From Prorocentrum cordatum (Eukaryota; Sar; Dinophyceae; Prorocentrales; Prorocentraceae): DNA of 64,000 bases. Where the stretch lies: assembly GCA_963575745.1 (NCBI GenBank), contig CAUYUJ010012570.1, positions 303,198-367,197 of the forward strand, in the 5' to 3' direction. The stretch's first letter is position 1; each line of letters opens with the position of its first letter. Both the position numbers and the translations under genes were made by a program. This document shows, piece by piece, positions 1-10,900 of the stretch. Below the pieces are notes generated by a model. That model had not been told where the DNA came from. It saw only the letters and a program-made list of their open reading frames with translations, and made no database searches.

Positions 1-1521
1 CCGGCGGCGCTCGCCCTCGAGCTCCAGCAGTGCATGGCGCCGAGGGTTCTTCTCATGAACGGCACGGCGTCCGAGGCTTTCCAGCCCACCAGGTCCATCG
101 TGCAGGGGCTCAGGTCGGGCACGAGGTTCGCGCGGTGCATGACCTACTTCATCCTGGAGAGGGTCACGCAGCAGGCCCCTTCAGCGGCGCTCCAGCCGAG
201 GATTTGGGTCGACGACCTGTCTGAGTCCGCGGTGGGTACGAGCGCTGCCGTCACGAGCACCATGACCGAGGTAGTCAGTGCTACTTGCGACCAGTTTGTG
301 TCCGACGGCCTGGACATCTCGCCGAAGAATGTCATTGTGTGCAATCGACCGCGTGACCTTCGTCGCATTGTCGCTGCAGTTCGGAAGCGGGGGCATGTTG
401 TTCACGTTGCTCGATGCGCCCCTTGCCTTGGTGTGGATCTTCGGGCTGGCAGAGGTGGTCCTCGCCCTACTCGAGGAGCCCGCATGAAGAAGTCGGGGGT
501 GTCGCATTTGCGTGTTCGAGGCTTTGCTCGGGCCAGCAAGCAGTATCGCACTTGCCTCAAGATCGAGAACGCGTCCCCGCAGGCGGCCGCCACGCACGGG
601 CACCAGGTGTACGGCGTGTTCGGCCAGGCTCGGCAGCAGCTTCGACAACGATTCAGAGCAGTTTGCGCAGCTTCTGGTCGTGGACGTTGCCTCACCACGG
701 TGCTGCAGATCCGCATGGGGGCTCAAGATCCAGCTCGTCGGCTTCCCCGCGGGCAGCTCGACATGTGGTTCCGCGGCTGGCAGCACTCACCGGCGTTGCG
801 GCAGCGAGTGCAGCAGGCGTGGGTGTCGATTCACGATTGTCTTCGTGCCGCTCCCGCTGGACACCGACCTCGGCTTGTACGCGGGCCTATATCAGCCGTT
901 CAGGCACTTCTCCTCGATTACGATTGGCAGCCAGTTGGGCCCCTAGGGTGGGCAAGGCTTTGCGACGACGGACAATGGGAGCGCTGGGCCTTTCCTCACG
1001 CCGATGAGTTAGCCGATGGGTCCGCTCGGCGCCTGATCGACGCCTTCGGCACGACCGTGCTTGAGCATCTGTGGCGGCAGGCGTCGGAGCATTGGTGTGG
1101 AGAGGGCTTGCAGGGCGGAGCCGACCTCGACTCGCTGCGGGCCACGGTGAAGATGCTTGATGCCACGACTCGTGGACGGTCGCTGGCGTCCCTCCTCATC
1201 ACCATCGCGGCGGGCGGCACGTGGCCTGTCTCGCGTCTCGAGGAGTCCTTCGACGACGTCGACGGTCAGGACACAGGGTGTCCTCGGTGCCAGTGTTGCG
1301 TCGAGACCCCGGTGCATCGACACTGGGAGTGCAGTGCCAACATCGGGCCCAAGGCGTACGAGCTGAGCGGGAACCTGGTGGGCAGGGCCATGGCCGAGGG
1401 CGACGCCTACCCGTGTTTCTGGTTGCGCGGGATGATTCCTGCGGCTTGGACTGCAGTACCCGAGCCTACGCACTCCACGCATCGTTTGAGCGTCGCCGTT
1501 TCTTACTCATGGTTTTGTTGA
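1..1521 (+). CDS. Family A LINE ORF2 fragment (RT motifs B and C, linker, zinc finger)
   Basis: The reading frame is open from the window edge to a TGA at 1519-1521. Bases 1-1468 match 8787-10254 of the family A element with about ten substitutions, so this is a recent copy. It carries RT motif B (VQGLRSGTRFA, near 95-130), motif C as WVDD (205-216) in place of the usual YADD, and the post-RT zinc finger CPRCQCC...H.H....C (near 1280-1330). The 5' part of the RT lies outside the window. At 1468 homology stops abruptly, just before the RNase H domain, and the last 18 codons come from unrelated sequence. The copy is therefore truncated or rearranged at its 3' end and cannot be a working element by itself. 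Confidence 0.85.
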   Translation, partial: PAALALELQQCMAPRVLLMNGTASEAFQPTRSIVQGLRSGTRFARCMTYFILERVTQQAPSAALQPRIWVDDLSESAVGTSAAVTSTMTEVVSATCDQFVSDGLDISPKNVIVCNRPRDLRRIVAAVRKRGHVVHVARCAPCLGVDLRAGRGGPRPTRGARMKKSGVSHLRVRGFARASKQYRTCLKIENASPQAAATHGHQVYGVFGQARQQLRQRFRAVCAASGRGRCLTTVLQIRMGAQDPARRLPRGQLDMWFRGWQHSPALRQRVQQAWVSIHDCLRAAPAGHRPRLVRGPISAVQALLLDYDWQPVGPLGWARLCDDGQWERWAFPHADELADGSARRLIDAFGTTVLEHLWRQASEHWCGEGLQGGADLDSLRATVKMLDATTRGRSLASLLITIAAGGTWPVSRLEESFDDVDGQDTGCPRCQCCVETPVHRHWECSANIGPKAYELSGNLVGRAMAEGDAYPCFWLRGMIPAAWTAVPEPTHSTHRLSVAVSYSWFC

Positions 1522-1959
1522 TCGGCGCCGGCCCTCGCACCCCTCCCTTCCCCCCCCCCATTGGAGTGGCCGTTTGGGGCGCCTGTTTCAGGCAGGTGCT
1601 GGAGTCGGACGCACTGTTGCAAACAGTCGCGTTGAGCAGAGGTCCAGAGTCACACCCTCCCTCGCCCCCCCCTTCCGCCAACTGCCGAAACGCCGAATCA
1701 GAGAAATGTTTGCATGTCTCCGATTTCCTCCACCCCCTCCTCCACCTCCTCCTCCTCCTCCTCCTTCCCGTCCTCCTTCTCCTCCTCGTCCTCCTCCTTC
1801 CCGTTCTCCTCCTCCTCCTCCTCCTCCGCCAACTGTCGAAGCGCCGAAAAAGAGAACGTCGGCTGCCTATGGTCTCGCACGGGCTCCAGAGGCGAGGGAT
1901 CCAGGAACTCCTGGGGCAGCTCTGGAACCGATGGCATCATCGCATCAGTTTCGTCTTGT
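1522..1959. other. Junction region without a gene
   Basis: This stretch joins the retroelement fragment to the long repeat at 1960. It holds C-rich sequence and a (CCT)n tract. I see no credible coding signal. Confidence 0.6.
1730..1830 (+). repeat. (CCT)n microsatellite
   Basis: Imperfect CCT/CCTT repeats, read as poly-Ser, poly-Pro or poly-Leu depending on frame. Confidence 0.9.
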
Positions 1960-2047
1960 TCCCCATATCCTAAGATGGGGTTCTTGTTATTACTTGGACG
2001 CCTCCTACTCCTCCTTCCTCCTCCTCTTTTCTCCTCCCCTCCTGTCG

Positions 2048-2250
2048 GACATACTCAGACTTGCTCATACACAGACTTACTCATACTCAGACTTACTCAT
2101 ACTCAGACCTACTCATACTCAGACTTACTCACACTCAGACATACTCATATACAGACTTACTCATACACAGACTTACTCATACACAGTATTAGTCATACCC
2201 AGACGTACACATACACAGACTTACTCATACACAGACTTACTCATACTCAG
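2048..2250 (+). repeat. 16-bp minisatellite (TTACTCATACTCAGAC)
   Basis: About twelve head-to-tail copies with small variants such as CATACACAG and CACACTCAG. Confidence 0.9.
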
Positions 2251-3008
2251 CACCCCTAAGGGGAGCCGCCAGGGGTGGTTGCACGGGCTCGTTCGCGGCC
2301 ATTTTGTGGGGATGTCTCAGGCGGTTTGCCTGTTTCTGTGCCCAACATCCTTCGCTTTCGGAGCAGATTTGGAGGATGTCTCGAGCGAGGCGCTCATTTC
2401 AGCACCCCTAAGGGGAGCCGCCAGGGGTGGTTGCACGGGCTCGTTCGCGGCCATTTTGTGGGGATGTCTCAGGCGGTTTGCCTGTTTCTGTGCCCAACAT
2501 CCTTCGCTTTCGGAGCAGATTTGGAGGATGTCTCGAGCGAGGCGCTCATTTCAGCACCCCTAAGGGGAGCCGCCAGGGGTGGTTGCACGGGCTCGTTCGC
2601 GGCCATTTTGTGGGGATGTCTCAGGCGGTTTGCCTGTTTCTGGGCCCAACATCCTTCGCTTTCGGAGCAGATTTGGAGGATGTCTCGAGCGAGGCGCTCA
2701 TTTCAGCACCCCTAAGGGGAGCCGCCAGGGGTGGTTGCACGGGCTCGTTCGCGGCCATTTTGTGGGGATGTCTCAGGCGGTTTGCCTGTTTCTGTGCCCA
2801 ACATCCTTCGCTTTCGGAGCAGATTTGGAGGATGTCTCGAGCGAGGCGCTCATTTCAGCACCCCTAAGGGGAGCCGCCAGGGGTGGTTGCACGGGCTCGT
2901 TCGCGGCCATTTTGTGGGGATGTCTCAGGCGGTTTGCCTGTTTCTGTGCCCAACATCCTTCGCTTTCGGAGCAGATTTGGAGGATGTCTCGAGCGAGGCG
3001 CTCATTTT
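2251..3008 (+). repeat. 152-bp satellite array, five copies
   Basis: Units begin CACCCCTAAGGGG at 2251, 2403, 2555, 2707 and 2859 and are almost identical (one visible change, G near 2643). Because 152 is not a multiple of three, the same peptide appears in successive frames; the only forward stop is the TAA at the unit start. The 146-151-aa ORFs here are products of the repeat, not genes. Confidence 0.95.
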
Positions 3009-3089
3009 CACCCCCCAGGTGGGCCAGATTTTGAGGATGTCTCGATCGGTTTGCTAGTTTTGGTGGCCAGGCTCGTGGGCGCAGATTCT

Positions 3090-3350
3090 TCTCAGGATGC
3101 CACAGGAGGCTCCAACAGGCTCCAGGAGGCTCCAGGAGACCACATGAGGTCCCAGGAGGCATCAGGAGGCCACAGAAAGACTCAAGAGGCCACAGGATGT
3201 CCCAAGAGGCTCCAGGAGGCCCCAGGAAGCTCCAGAAGGCCTCAGGAAACCACAGGAGGCCCCAGGAGGCAACAGGAAGCGCCAGGAGGCCTCGGAAGGC
3301 AACAGGAGGCCCCGAGAGGCCCCAGGAGCAGGAGGCCTCAGAAGGCAACA
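3090..3350 (+). repeat. CAGGAGGC-rich degenerate tandem repeat
   Basis: Degenerate 9-12-bp units of the form CCAGGAGGCYCC. A homologous tract is at 29065-29330. Confidence 0.85.
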
Positions 3351-3540
3351 GGAGTGGCTCCAATCCCATGTGTTTTACGTATGCTCCTATCGATTGGGCC
3401 TCACCTGGAGCACGATTGTTTGATGTTCTACGTATGTTTCTATAGATGGTCCTTCTCCTGTGTACACAGTCCTAAATGTTTTACTCATGTTCCTATGTAT
3501 TGGGCCTCTCCTGGGGCACGAGTCCTTGGTGTTTTACGCG

Positions 3541-3858
3541 GCCTCAGGCAACGCGCTGCGCCTGCGCAACCTGAAGATCGCCAACATCAGGGCAGGCTTG
3601 GACCCGAAGACGGGCAAGCGCCTGAGTGAGTGAGTTGGGGAGCGCCTACGGTGGTCTGGGCCTTTTCAGGCTCGGCACGGGGTGGATGGTGGCTCGCGTG
3701 GCCGCCTCACCTGACGGCGCACACCCACGCAGCGTGGCGCGCGCGCTGCAACCTGGAGGCCGCTGTTTGCGGAGCCTCCTGGCCGCATTTTGCGGCTCTC
3801 GCCTTTTGGCGGCAGGATCGGCTCGTGTCGCACGAGCTGCCTGGTGTGTAAAAAAACA
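3541..3858 (+). pseudogene. 5'-truncated processed retrocopy of an unidentified host mRNA
   Basis: This 318-bp block is absent from the second segmental copy, which has about 25 other bases at this place. It starts in an open frame that reads 30 codons (ASGNALRLRNLKIANIRAG then LDPKTGKRLSE) to a TGA at 3631-3633. About 215 nt of 3'UTR-like sequence follow, then a run of seven A at 3850-3856. A coding tail, a UTR and a poly(A) remnant, inserted with a small target deletion, are the marks of a truncated cDNA insertion. I do not recognise the parent protein. Confidence 0.6.
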
Positions 3859-4210
3859 GTGGCTCTAATCCGCAATGTTTTATGTACGTCTGTTGCTATA
3901 GATTGCGCCCCCCCTGGGGCACGAAACCTTCCTAGGAGGTCCCAGGAGGTCCCAAGAGGCTCCTGGAGACCCCAGGAAGCCCCAGTAGGTTTCAGGAGGC
4001 CCCAGGAGGCCCCAGGCTCATGCACAGAGACGCGCTCGTACTACTGAGGCTCATTCACACTCCAATTCGTTCGCAGTTAGATTGGTGTTCAGACCGTCAC
4101 AACTGAAGCCCGTTAATATTCGAAAGCTCTTGCGCCTAGACATTCACGGCGGACAGGTCCATGCGAGTAGATGCACATATGGGGAGCTCCACGCAGTGAA
4201 TAATTTTTTG

Positions 4211-4632
4211 ACGCTCAGACCCCCCCCCCCCCTCTGGACTCCTCCTCCTCCTCCTCCTCCTCCTCCTCCCTCCTCTTCCTCCTCCTCCTCATCCTCCTCC
4301 TCGTCCTCCCGTTTCTGGATCAGCCCCCCCCCCCCCCCCTGGCCCCCGCCCCCAACGTGCCAGCGCGCGGCCAGGGCGGGGCAGAAGGGCCGAGGCCAGA
4401 CGGTGTACAGTGCGAACGGAATTCCCAGATCTCTCCCCGCCCCCACCACCCTCCTCCTCCTCCTCCTCCTCCTCCTCCTCCTCCTCCTCCTCCCTCCTCC
4501 TCCTCCTCCTCCTCCTCCTCCTCCCCTCCTATTCCTCCTCCTCCTCCTCCTCTTCCTCCTCCCCCTCCACTTCCTCCTCCTCCTCCTCCTCCTCCTCCTC
4601 TTCCTCCTCCTCCTCCTCCTCCTCCTCCTCAA
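4211..4632 (+). repeat. (CCT)n tracts upstream of family A element
   Basis: Two long CCT tracts (about 4229-4313 and 4448-4632) with C-runs between them. They produce poly-Pro, poly-Leu and poly-Ser open frames that should not be read as protein. The tract ends directly before the first element-like sequence. Confidence 0.9.
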
Positions 4633-4642
4633 GATCCTCAAG

Positions 4643-5698
4643 ATCATCTCATTGCTGGGTTATTTTCGCTTGAAATCCGAGGCGCCAGCCAATGCAGCCG
4701 CAGCGCAGCGCGACAGCCGCCAGCGCGCGACCGTCGTTCAGTGCGCAGCGCGACAGCCCTCGCGGCCGCGCGGCAGCTGCCAGGGCGGCGGAGGAGGTGG
4801 CCAGTCGGCGCTGTTGAAGCCAGGCGAGGCGCTGGTATCAGCGACGGAGGCGATCGCTGGGGCTGCTGCGGAGCAGGGCGGCGAGGTGCCCAGCGAGCTC
4901 AAGCAGGCCCTCGTGGTGCAGCAGCACGCTCAGGCCGCCGCCGCCAAGGCTGCGGAGCCCTCGCACGAAGACGCCTTCCGTAAGGCGGCTGGTGAGTGCA
5001 AATACCTGAATTGGCGCCATCAGGGGGCCGTGGATCAGGTCCTGCGCTGTCGCGCGGCGCTGACAGCTGCCGAGGGGCGCGAGAAGGACCTCGCGATGCA
5101 GCTGGCGGAGGCCGAGGCGGCGAAGCAAAAGGCGGCGGCCGCAGTCGCGGCGCTGGCTAAGGTGCCGACGACTCCTGGGCAGCCTCCAGGCTCAGCGCCG
5201 CCGCCCGATGCCGAGGGCGAGCTGTTCCAGCTGGCGTGGGGCGACTCGGTCTTCACGGGCGAGGCCATCGAGGAGCTGGACGAGGGCGAGCGCCAGGCCA
5301 TGGACGCTCTCCGCCGTGAGTTGTGCACTACCAAGACCCAGGTGGAGTCGCACTCGACGGAGGTGAAGGCCAAGCTGGCGCAGGCCAAGGCGCTCGCGGA
5401 GCAGAGCAAGCAACGCTTGGCCAAGAAGCGCAAGGGGCCTGAAGGGGCCGCGGTCACTGGACAGGCCCAGGCCGAGGCAGCCCCAACGGGAGGAGGCGGC
5501 GGCGTCGAGGCCCCAGTCGGGGTCGGTGCCAGCGCCACCGCCGCGGCGGCCTCGGACGCCACTGGTGGCGGCGAGGAGGCGGCGCGCCCTGCAGCAGAAG
5601 CCGCCGAGCTCAGCGAGGCCAAGTTCAGGGCCGCGGAGCGAGCTGTTGAGGCCGGCGGTGGCAAGGGTCACGGCGGCAAGGCGGCTTCCGTGGTCTGA
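4643..5698 (+). CDS. Family A ORF1-like protein, Ala-rich coiled coil, 5' end uncertain
   Basis: The frame is open from inside the CCT tract to TGA at 5696-5698 (about 350 codons). It is Ala/Glu/Lys-rich with heptad-like stretches (KAKLAQAKALAEQSKQRLAK, about 5370-5430) and a basic KKRKGP patch, the composition expected of a LINE ORF1 or gag-like RNA-binding coiled coil. No zinc finger is visible, unlike ORF1 of families B and C, so the N-terminus may be missing. No convincing start ATG exists; the ATG at 4082 belongs to the upstream repeat. After the TGA the same frame continues into the endonuclease with the same Ala-rich composition, so the stop may be a nonsense change (for example CGA to TGA) in a once-fused polyprotein. 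Confidence 0.55.
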   Translation: MISLLGYFRLKSEAPANAAAAQRDSRQRATVVQCAARQPSRPRGSCQGGGGGGQSALLKPGEALVSATEAIAGAAAEQGGEVPSELKQALVVQQHAQAAAAKAAEPSHEDAFRKAAGECKYLNWRHQGAVDQVLRCRAALTAAEGREKDLAMQLAEAEAAKQKAAAAVAALAKVPTTPGQPPGSAPPPDAEGELFQLAWGDSVFTGEAIEELDEGERQAMDALRRELCTTKTQVESHSTEVKAKLAQAKALAEQSKQRLAKKRKGPEGAAVTGQAQAEAAPTGGGGGVEAPVGVGASATAAAASDATGGGEEAARPAAEAAELSEAKFRAAERAVEAGGGKGHGGKAASVV

Positions 5699-7912
5699 CG
5701 CCAGGCCGCCGCGGCCGACAGTACCGCGGCTCAGGGCGCATCCAACGCGCCCAAGTTTGAAGAACAGGAGGACCCGCCGACGGCGGCAGCAGTGGAGTTG
5801 ACTTCAGTCGGGCAAGCTGAATGTGCTCCAGCAGCTGCTCCTCGGGGGCTACGTGTCGATGGCGTTCGCGTTGATCGACAGGCCGTGGACTCCAGCGAGT
5901 TCGAGCGGCGCTTTTTCTTCGGTAGTATCACGTCTATGGGGCCCCAGGCGTGGCAGTTTGTGCATGACAGCACGCAGGGGTACGATTACGTGAGCTTCGT
6001 CGAGGCGCACGTCAGGGCCTCGGCGCAGCTCAGCTTTTGGCGCCGCAAGGCCAAGCGCCAAGGATGGCGGCTGATGTGCAACCCAGCCCGACCGAGCAAG
6101 GGGTCTGGTACGGAGGGTGGCGAGTGGATCCTCGCCCGCAGCCACCTGCATGCCGGCAGCTTGGCAGCGACCACTCCCGCGCCCAAGCAGCTGCGGGCGC
6201 CGTCCACCTCGGACTTGGACGGCTTCCAGGCCAGCGTCCTGCACATGAAAGGGTTCGCGCTGGTGGCGATTGTGTTCTACGCCTTCTCCTCCATGGGTTG
6301 GGCGCAGGACAACTTGCGGCGGTGCGCGCGCCTCGGCGCGCTGGTCACGGCGCTCCAGCTGCCGTGATTCATCCTCGGGGACTTCAACATGGGCGCGTCC
6401 GTGTTGCAGCGCCGTGGCTTCGTCAAGCGCGTTGGTGGGCACATCCTGCAGCGCGAGGCCGCCGTCACTTGTGATGCAGGGCAGTGTGGGTCGCACATCG
6501 ACTTCGGCCTGTGCTCGGCCTCATGCCTACCGTACCTCGCGAGCTTCATCGACGTGCAAGCGGTGCCTTGGAAGACCCACTGCGGGCTCGTGCTGGGCAT
6601 TCGCGGCAGTGGCGAGCAGCTTTTTTCAAGACAGCTGGTGGCGCCGCGGCCCCTGCCTGAAGGGTGTCGGCCGGCGCCGCCGCGGTCCACTTCAGCCATG
6701 GAGTTGGAGGCGTCCGCGCGAGCCGAGGCTGCGAAGGAGAAGCGGACAGCCTTCCTGCACGGCATGTTCGGCGACCGTTTGGACGGTGATGACGCGGTGT
6801 CTACGGCCGACAGCGACGGCTTTGGTGACGACTCCGACCTGGCCTCGCCCGTGGGCGACTTCGAGGGGCTCGATAGCATCGTCGAGCAGACCAGTCGCCA
6901 GCAGCCTTGCGGTGGCGGGGGCCCTTCGCCGTGCGCAGGCGGGTCCGACGCCTTCTTCGCTCCCGCGGGCAGCCTCGCCACGTTCGGCCTTTCGCCGCTG
7001 TTGGCGGCGGTTCCAGCAGTGCGGCCCCAGGCGCCGGTGCCCTTTTCAGCCCCCGCGCCGACGGCAAAAGGGCACCGGGCTTTGGCGGCGGACCCAGGGC
7101 GGTCGCGGCCAAGTATGAGTATGGATGCAGCGGACGATGACCCATTCGCAGAGGTGGATGATTCAGCCGAGTGTCTACGTGCCCTGGCGGGTGACGAGAC
7201 GGGGCCAGTCGACCCTGAGTGTGGCGTGGACGAGGGTAATCGCGAGTCGGTCGATGGGGCCGACGGTAATCAGTGCAAGGAATCCGCTCCCTGTGCGAGG
7301 CAATCACGGTCTCGGACATCCCACCGCGTTCCCTCGTCTGCGGCGGTGTCCAGCGCGGCTGCACATGCTGATCCTGATCTCGGTCCCCAGGAGAGGCACA
7401 GCGGCGGTGCTGATGAAGCGAGCTACTGGATCTCGGAGTCCACCTGGCAGGAAGCGGCCTCGTCGCGGACCTCGAGCTTCGCGAGCTCTGAGCCGTGGAC
7501 GGTGATATCCGACTCCATTGCGTACCGCCTCGGAGGTCACGGTATCGCAGGCATCAGCCACCAGCGCAGCCAGTGGGTCAGGCAGGTTGAGGAGGCAGTT
7601 CGACGGCATCATGAGGTACCTGCGGATCACACTGCAGGGGCGTCACGAGCAGCAGGACCCAGTCTACGCGACGGTTACGTCAGCCAGGTCAGTGTCGACG
7701 AGCCTCCGGAGATCATCGATAGCGGGCAGTCGATCAGTTGGTGGGCCGCGGTGCACACAGTCGTCAGCAAGCTCGGCAAGTTCAGCATGGCCCAGCACAC
7801 GTCGGTCAACTACGCTCGTGAGCGACCTCGGCTGCAGCAGGAATGTCGCAGACGAGCGCGCAGGGCGGCGGCCTGTGTCCGGACCTTCGCAGCGCTCGAG
7901 GCGGTTTCCTGA
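5699..7912 (+). pseudogene. Family A ORF2 N-terminal part: EEP endonuclease and linker, interrupted
   Basis: Recognisable APE-like motifs, in order: FVEAH (near 5998, in place of QETH), GGEWILARSHL (near 6118), FILGDFNM (near 6368, the GDFN metal-site motif), SHIDFGL (near 6493) and WKTHCGLVL (near 6570). An in-frame TGA at 6365-6367 sits directly before FILGDFNM; a tryptophan or arginine codon there would restore continuity. After the endonuclease comes a linker of about 400 residues, then a stop at 7910-7912. RT homology resumes in another frame from about 7899 (FPELTWKEF), so a one-base frameshift lies near 7890-7910. The domain nicks target DNA for target-primed reverse transcription; this copy could not make it as one chain. 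Confidence 0.75.
7034..7078. repeat. Perfect 13-bp hairpin inside family A ORF2 linker
   Basis: CCGGTGCCCTTTT (7034-7046) and AAAAGGGCACCGG (7066-7078) around a 19-nt loop. It lies in a 68-bp box repeated at 11873-11940. Confidence 0.85.
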
Positions 7913-10900
7913 GCTGACCTGGAAGGAATTTCGGCGTCAGTTGTTCCTTGTCAGCAACCTGGACGCTCACGAGGTTGTAGCGCTAACCGACGCGGCCAGT
8001 GCTGCACTTCGCCGCGCTCGAGGACGGGCTCTCGGAGCGTCCCTCAGGCAGTTCAAGGAGTGGATGGTTACGCCCGACGGCACCACGACGCTGTTCCGCC
8101 CCCTCAAGAAGGGCCCCGAGATTGATGATGAAGTACACACGGTAGGCGGCATCCACCTGGCCCACCCTCGGGACGTCGTCGACCACAAGGGCAAGACGTG
8201 GCACGGGCTCTGGGCCCCACAGCCTGAGGACGGCGACGAGCTGGACGCCTTCTGGTTCGAGTTGCGGCAGTACCTCGGCGAGGGAGATGTGCCGTCCTTG
8301 GACCTTCAGCGGTTGCGGGCAGCTTTGTCTCATATGCGGCCACGTACTGGACGAGGAGTCTATCAGCTTCGCCCCACGGACATCGAGCGGCTCCCCGACT
8401 CGGCCTTACGCGAGCTGCTCGCGATCTACGAGACTGCTGAGCACCTCGGTAGCTGGCCCTGGCAACTCCTCCTCGTCACGGGCCAGCTCTTGGCCAAGCG
8501 GCAAGGGGGCGAGCGTGTGATCGGGCTCATGTGCATGGTGGCGCGTGTGTGGAGTCAGGCGCGCGAGGATAACGCGCGGCTCTGGGCGGACGCCACCTCC
8601 CCCACGTGGGACGCGGCGGCGCGGGGCAACTCGGCGGTGTTCGAGGCCTTCGTCAGGGCCACCGACGAGGAGGCCTACAGCGCGCTCGGCTTCGCGTACG
8701 CGCACGCCATGCTGGACGTGAAGTCCTTGTACGACTCCATGAGCTGGGTCAAGCTGGGCAGGGCGGCGCTGCGGCTCGGCTTCCCGCCGGCGGTGCTCGC
8801 CCTCGAGCTCCAGCAGTGCATGGCGCCGAGGGTTCTTCTCATGAACGGCACGGCGTCCGAGGCTTTCCAGCCCACCAGGTCCATCGTGCAGGGGCTCAGG
8901 TCGGGCACGAGGTTCGCGCGGTGCATGACCTACTTCATCCTGGAGAGGGTCACGCAGCAGGCCCCTTCAGCGGCGCTCCAGCCGAGGATTTGGGTCGACG
9001 ACCTGTCTGAGTCCGCGGTGGGTACGAGCGCTGCCGTCACGAGCACCATGACCGAGGTAGTCAGTACTACTTGCGACCAGTTTGTGTCCGACGGCCTGGG
9101 CATCTCGCCGAAGAATGTCCTTGTGTGTAATCGACCGCGTGACCTTCGTCGCATTGTCGCTGCAGTTCGGAAGCGGGGGCATGCTGTTCACGTTGCTCGA
9201 TGCGCCCCTTGCCTTGGTGTGGATCTTCGGGCTGGCAGAGGTGGTCCTCGCCCTACTCGAGGAGCCCGCATGAAGAAGTCGGGGGTGTCGCATTTGCGTG
9301 TTCGAGGCTTTGCTCGGGCCAGCAAGCAGTATCGCACTTGCCTCAAGATCGAGAACGCGTCCCCGCAGGCGGCCGCCACGCACGGGCACCAGGTGTACGG
9401 CGTGTTCGGCCAGGCTCGGCAGCAGCTTCGACAACGACTCAGAGCAGTTTGCGCAGCTTCTGGTCGTGGACGTTGCCTCACCACGGTGCTGCAGATCCGC
9501 ATGGGGGCTCAAGATCCAGCTCGTCGGCTTCCCCGCGGGCAGCTCGACATGTGGTTCCGCGGCTGGCAGCACTCACCGGCGTTGCGGCAGCGAGTGCAGC
9601 AGGCGTGGGTGTCGATTCACGATTGTCTTCGTGCCGCTCCCGCTGGACACCGACCTCGGCTTGTACGCGGGCCTATATCAGCCGTTCAGGCACTTCTCCT
9701 TGATTACGATTGGCAGCCAGTTGGGCCCCTAGGGTGGGCAAGGCTTTGCGACGACGGACAATGGGAGCGCTGGGCCTTTCCTCACGCCGATGAGTTAGCC
9801 GATGGGTCCGCTCGGCGCCTGATCGACGCCTTCGGCACGACCGTGCTTGAGCATCTGTGGCGGCAGGCGTCGGAGCATTGGTGCGGAGAGGGCTTGCAGG
9901 GCGGAGCCGACCTCGACTCGCTGCGGGCCACGGTGAAGATGCTTGATGCCACGACTCGTGGACGGTCGCTGGCGTCCCTCCTCATCACCATCGCGGCGGG
10001 CGGCACGTGGCCTGTCTCGCGTCTCGAGGAGTCCTTCGACGACGTCGACGGTCAGGACACAGGGTGTCCTCGGTGCCAGTGTTGCGTCGAGACCCCGGTG
10101 CATCGACACTGGGAGTGCAGTGCCAACATCGGGCCCAAGGCGTACGAGCTGAGCGGGAACCTGGTGGGCAGGGCCATGGCCGAGGGCGACGCCTACCCGT
10201 GTTTCTGGTTGCGCGGGATGATTCCTGCGGCTTGGACTGCAGTACCCGAGCCTATGGATCATGATGATTGGAGCTACCTCGGCGTGGCCAACCTTGACGA
10301 CGCGGTCCTCGGCACGGGCACGCTGCACCAGCCGCTCGCCCCATTTGGTGACGCTAGCGGAGGGGCCGACTCCAAGCATCCGCGACTTCGTCGGGTCGGC
10401 GTTGCAGTATGCCGGGTGTCCGCTGGCGCCGTGCACGTGGAGGCTGCTATATTAGGGCCGCTGTCTGGCCCACGCCAAACAGTTCATCGTGGTGAATTTC
10501 GGGCCTTGGTGCTAGCCGCGGGCCACTCCCGTGGGCCGACTGTTTTCTTCACGGATGACTTGGCCGTGTGTGATGGCTGGTGGGCTCGATTGGACCAACG
10601 GCCTACTGGTCCCGACAGCGACTTGTGGCACGCTTTGTCGCGTATCTTCCTGCAGCGGGATCGTAGCGAGTTCTCTGTCGAGCACGTCAACTCGCACCTC
10701 AGTGCCGCGGAGGCGGCTGCTCGAGGAGTACCTGCAGAGGTGTTACGAGGCAATGCCATGGCCGACGTCCTGGCGGGCCATGCTGCCAAGCAGTGCCGAC
10801 TACCAGCGGATGTTCGAGCACGTGTGCGTGATGTGGAGTACATGGCCGCCATGGTGCGGTGGAGGCCATTGCGCTCGACGCTGGGCGCCGCGGCGGCTCG

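Larger units (their letters stand above)
1960..4198 (+). repeat. 2.2-kb segmental repeat, copy 1
   Basis: Near-identical to 27780-29877. Shared order: unique lead-in starting CCCCATATCC, 16-bp minisatellite, 152-bp satellite, CAGGAGGC-rich tract, unique tail ending CACGCAGTG. This copy has five 152-bp units (the other has six) and an extra 318-bp insertion at 3541-3858. Both ends switch sharply to unrelated flanks, as expected for a mobile or duplicated unit. Confidence 0.9.

Noticed and set aside
2300-2320. GCCATTTTG in the 152-bp unit as a leader relic
   Set aside because: Only nine bases match the DinoSL; the rest does not, and no gene follows.
2275-3057. Overlapping 108-151-codon frames repeating the same peptide
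   Set aside because: They are the 152-bp satellite read in rotating frames.
4655-4675. Leader relic at the start of family A
   Set aside because: About ten of 17 core positions match; kept only as a remark, not a feature.
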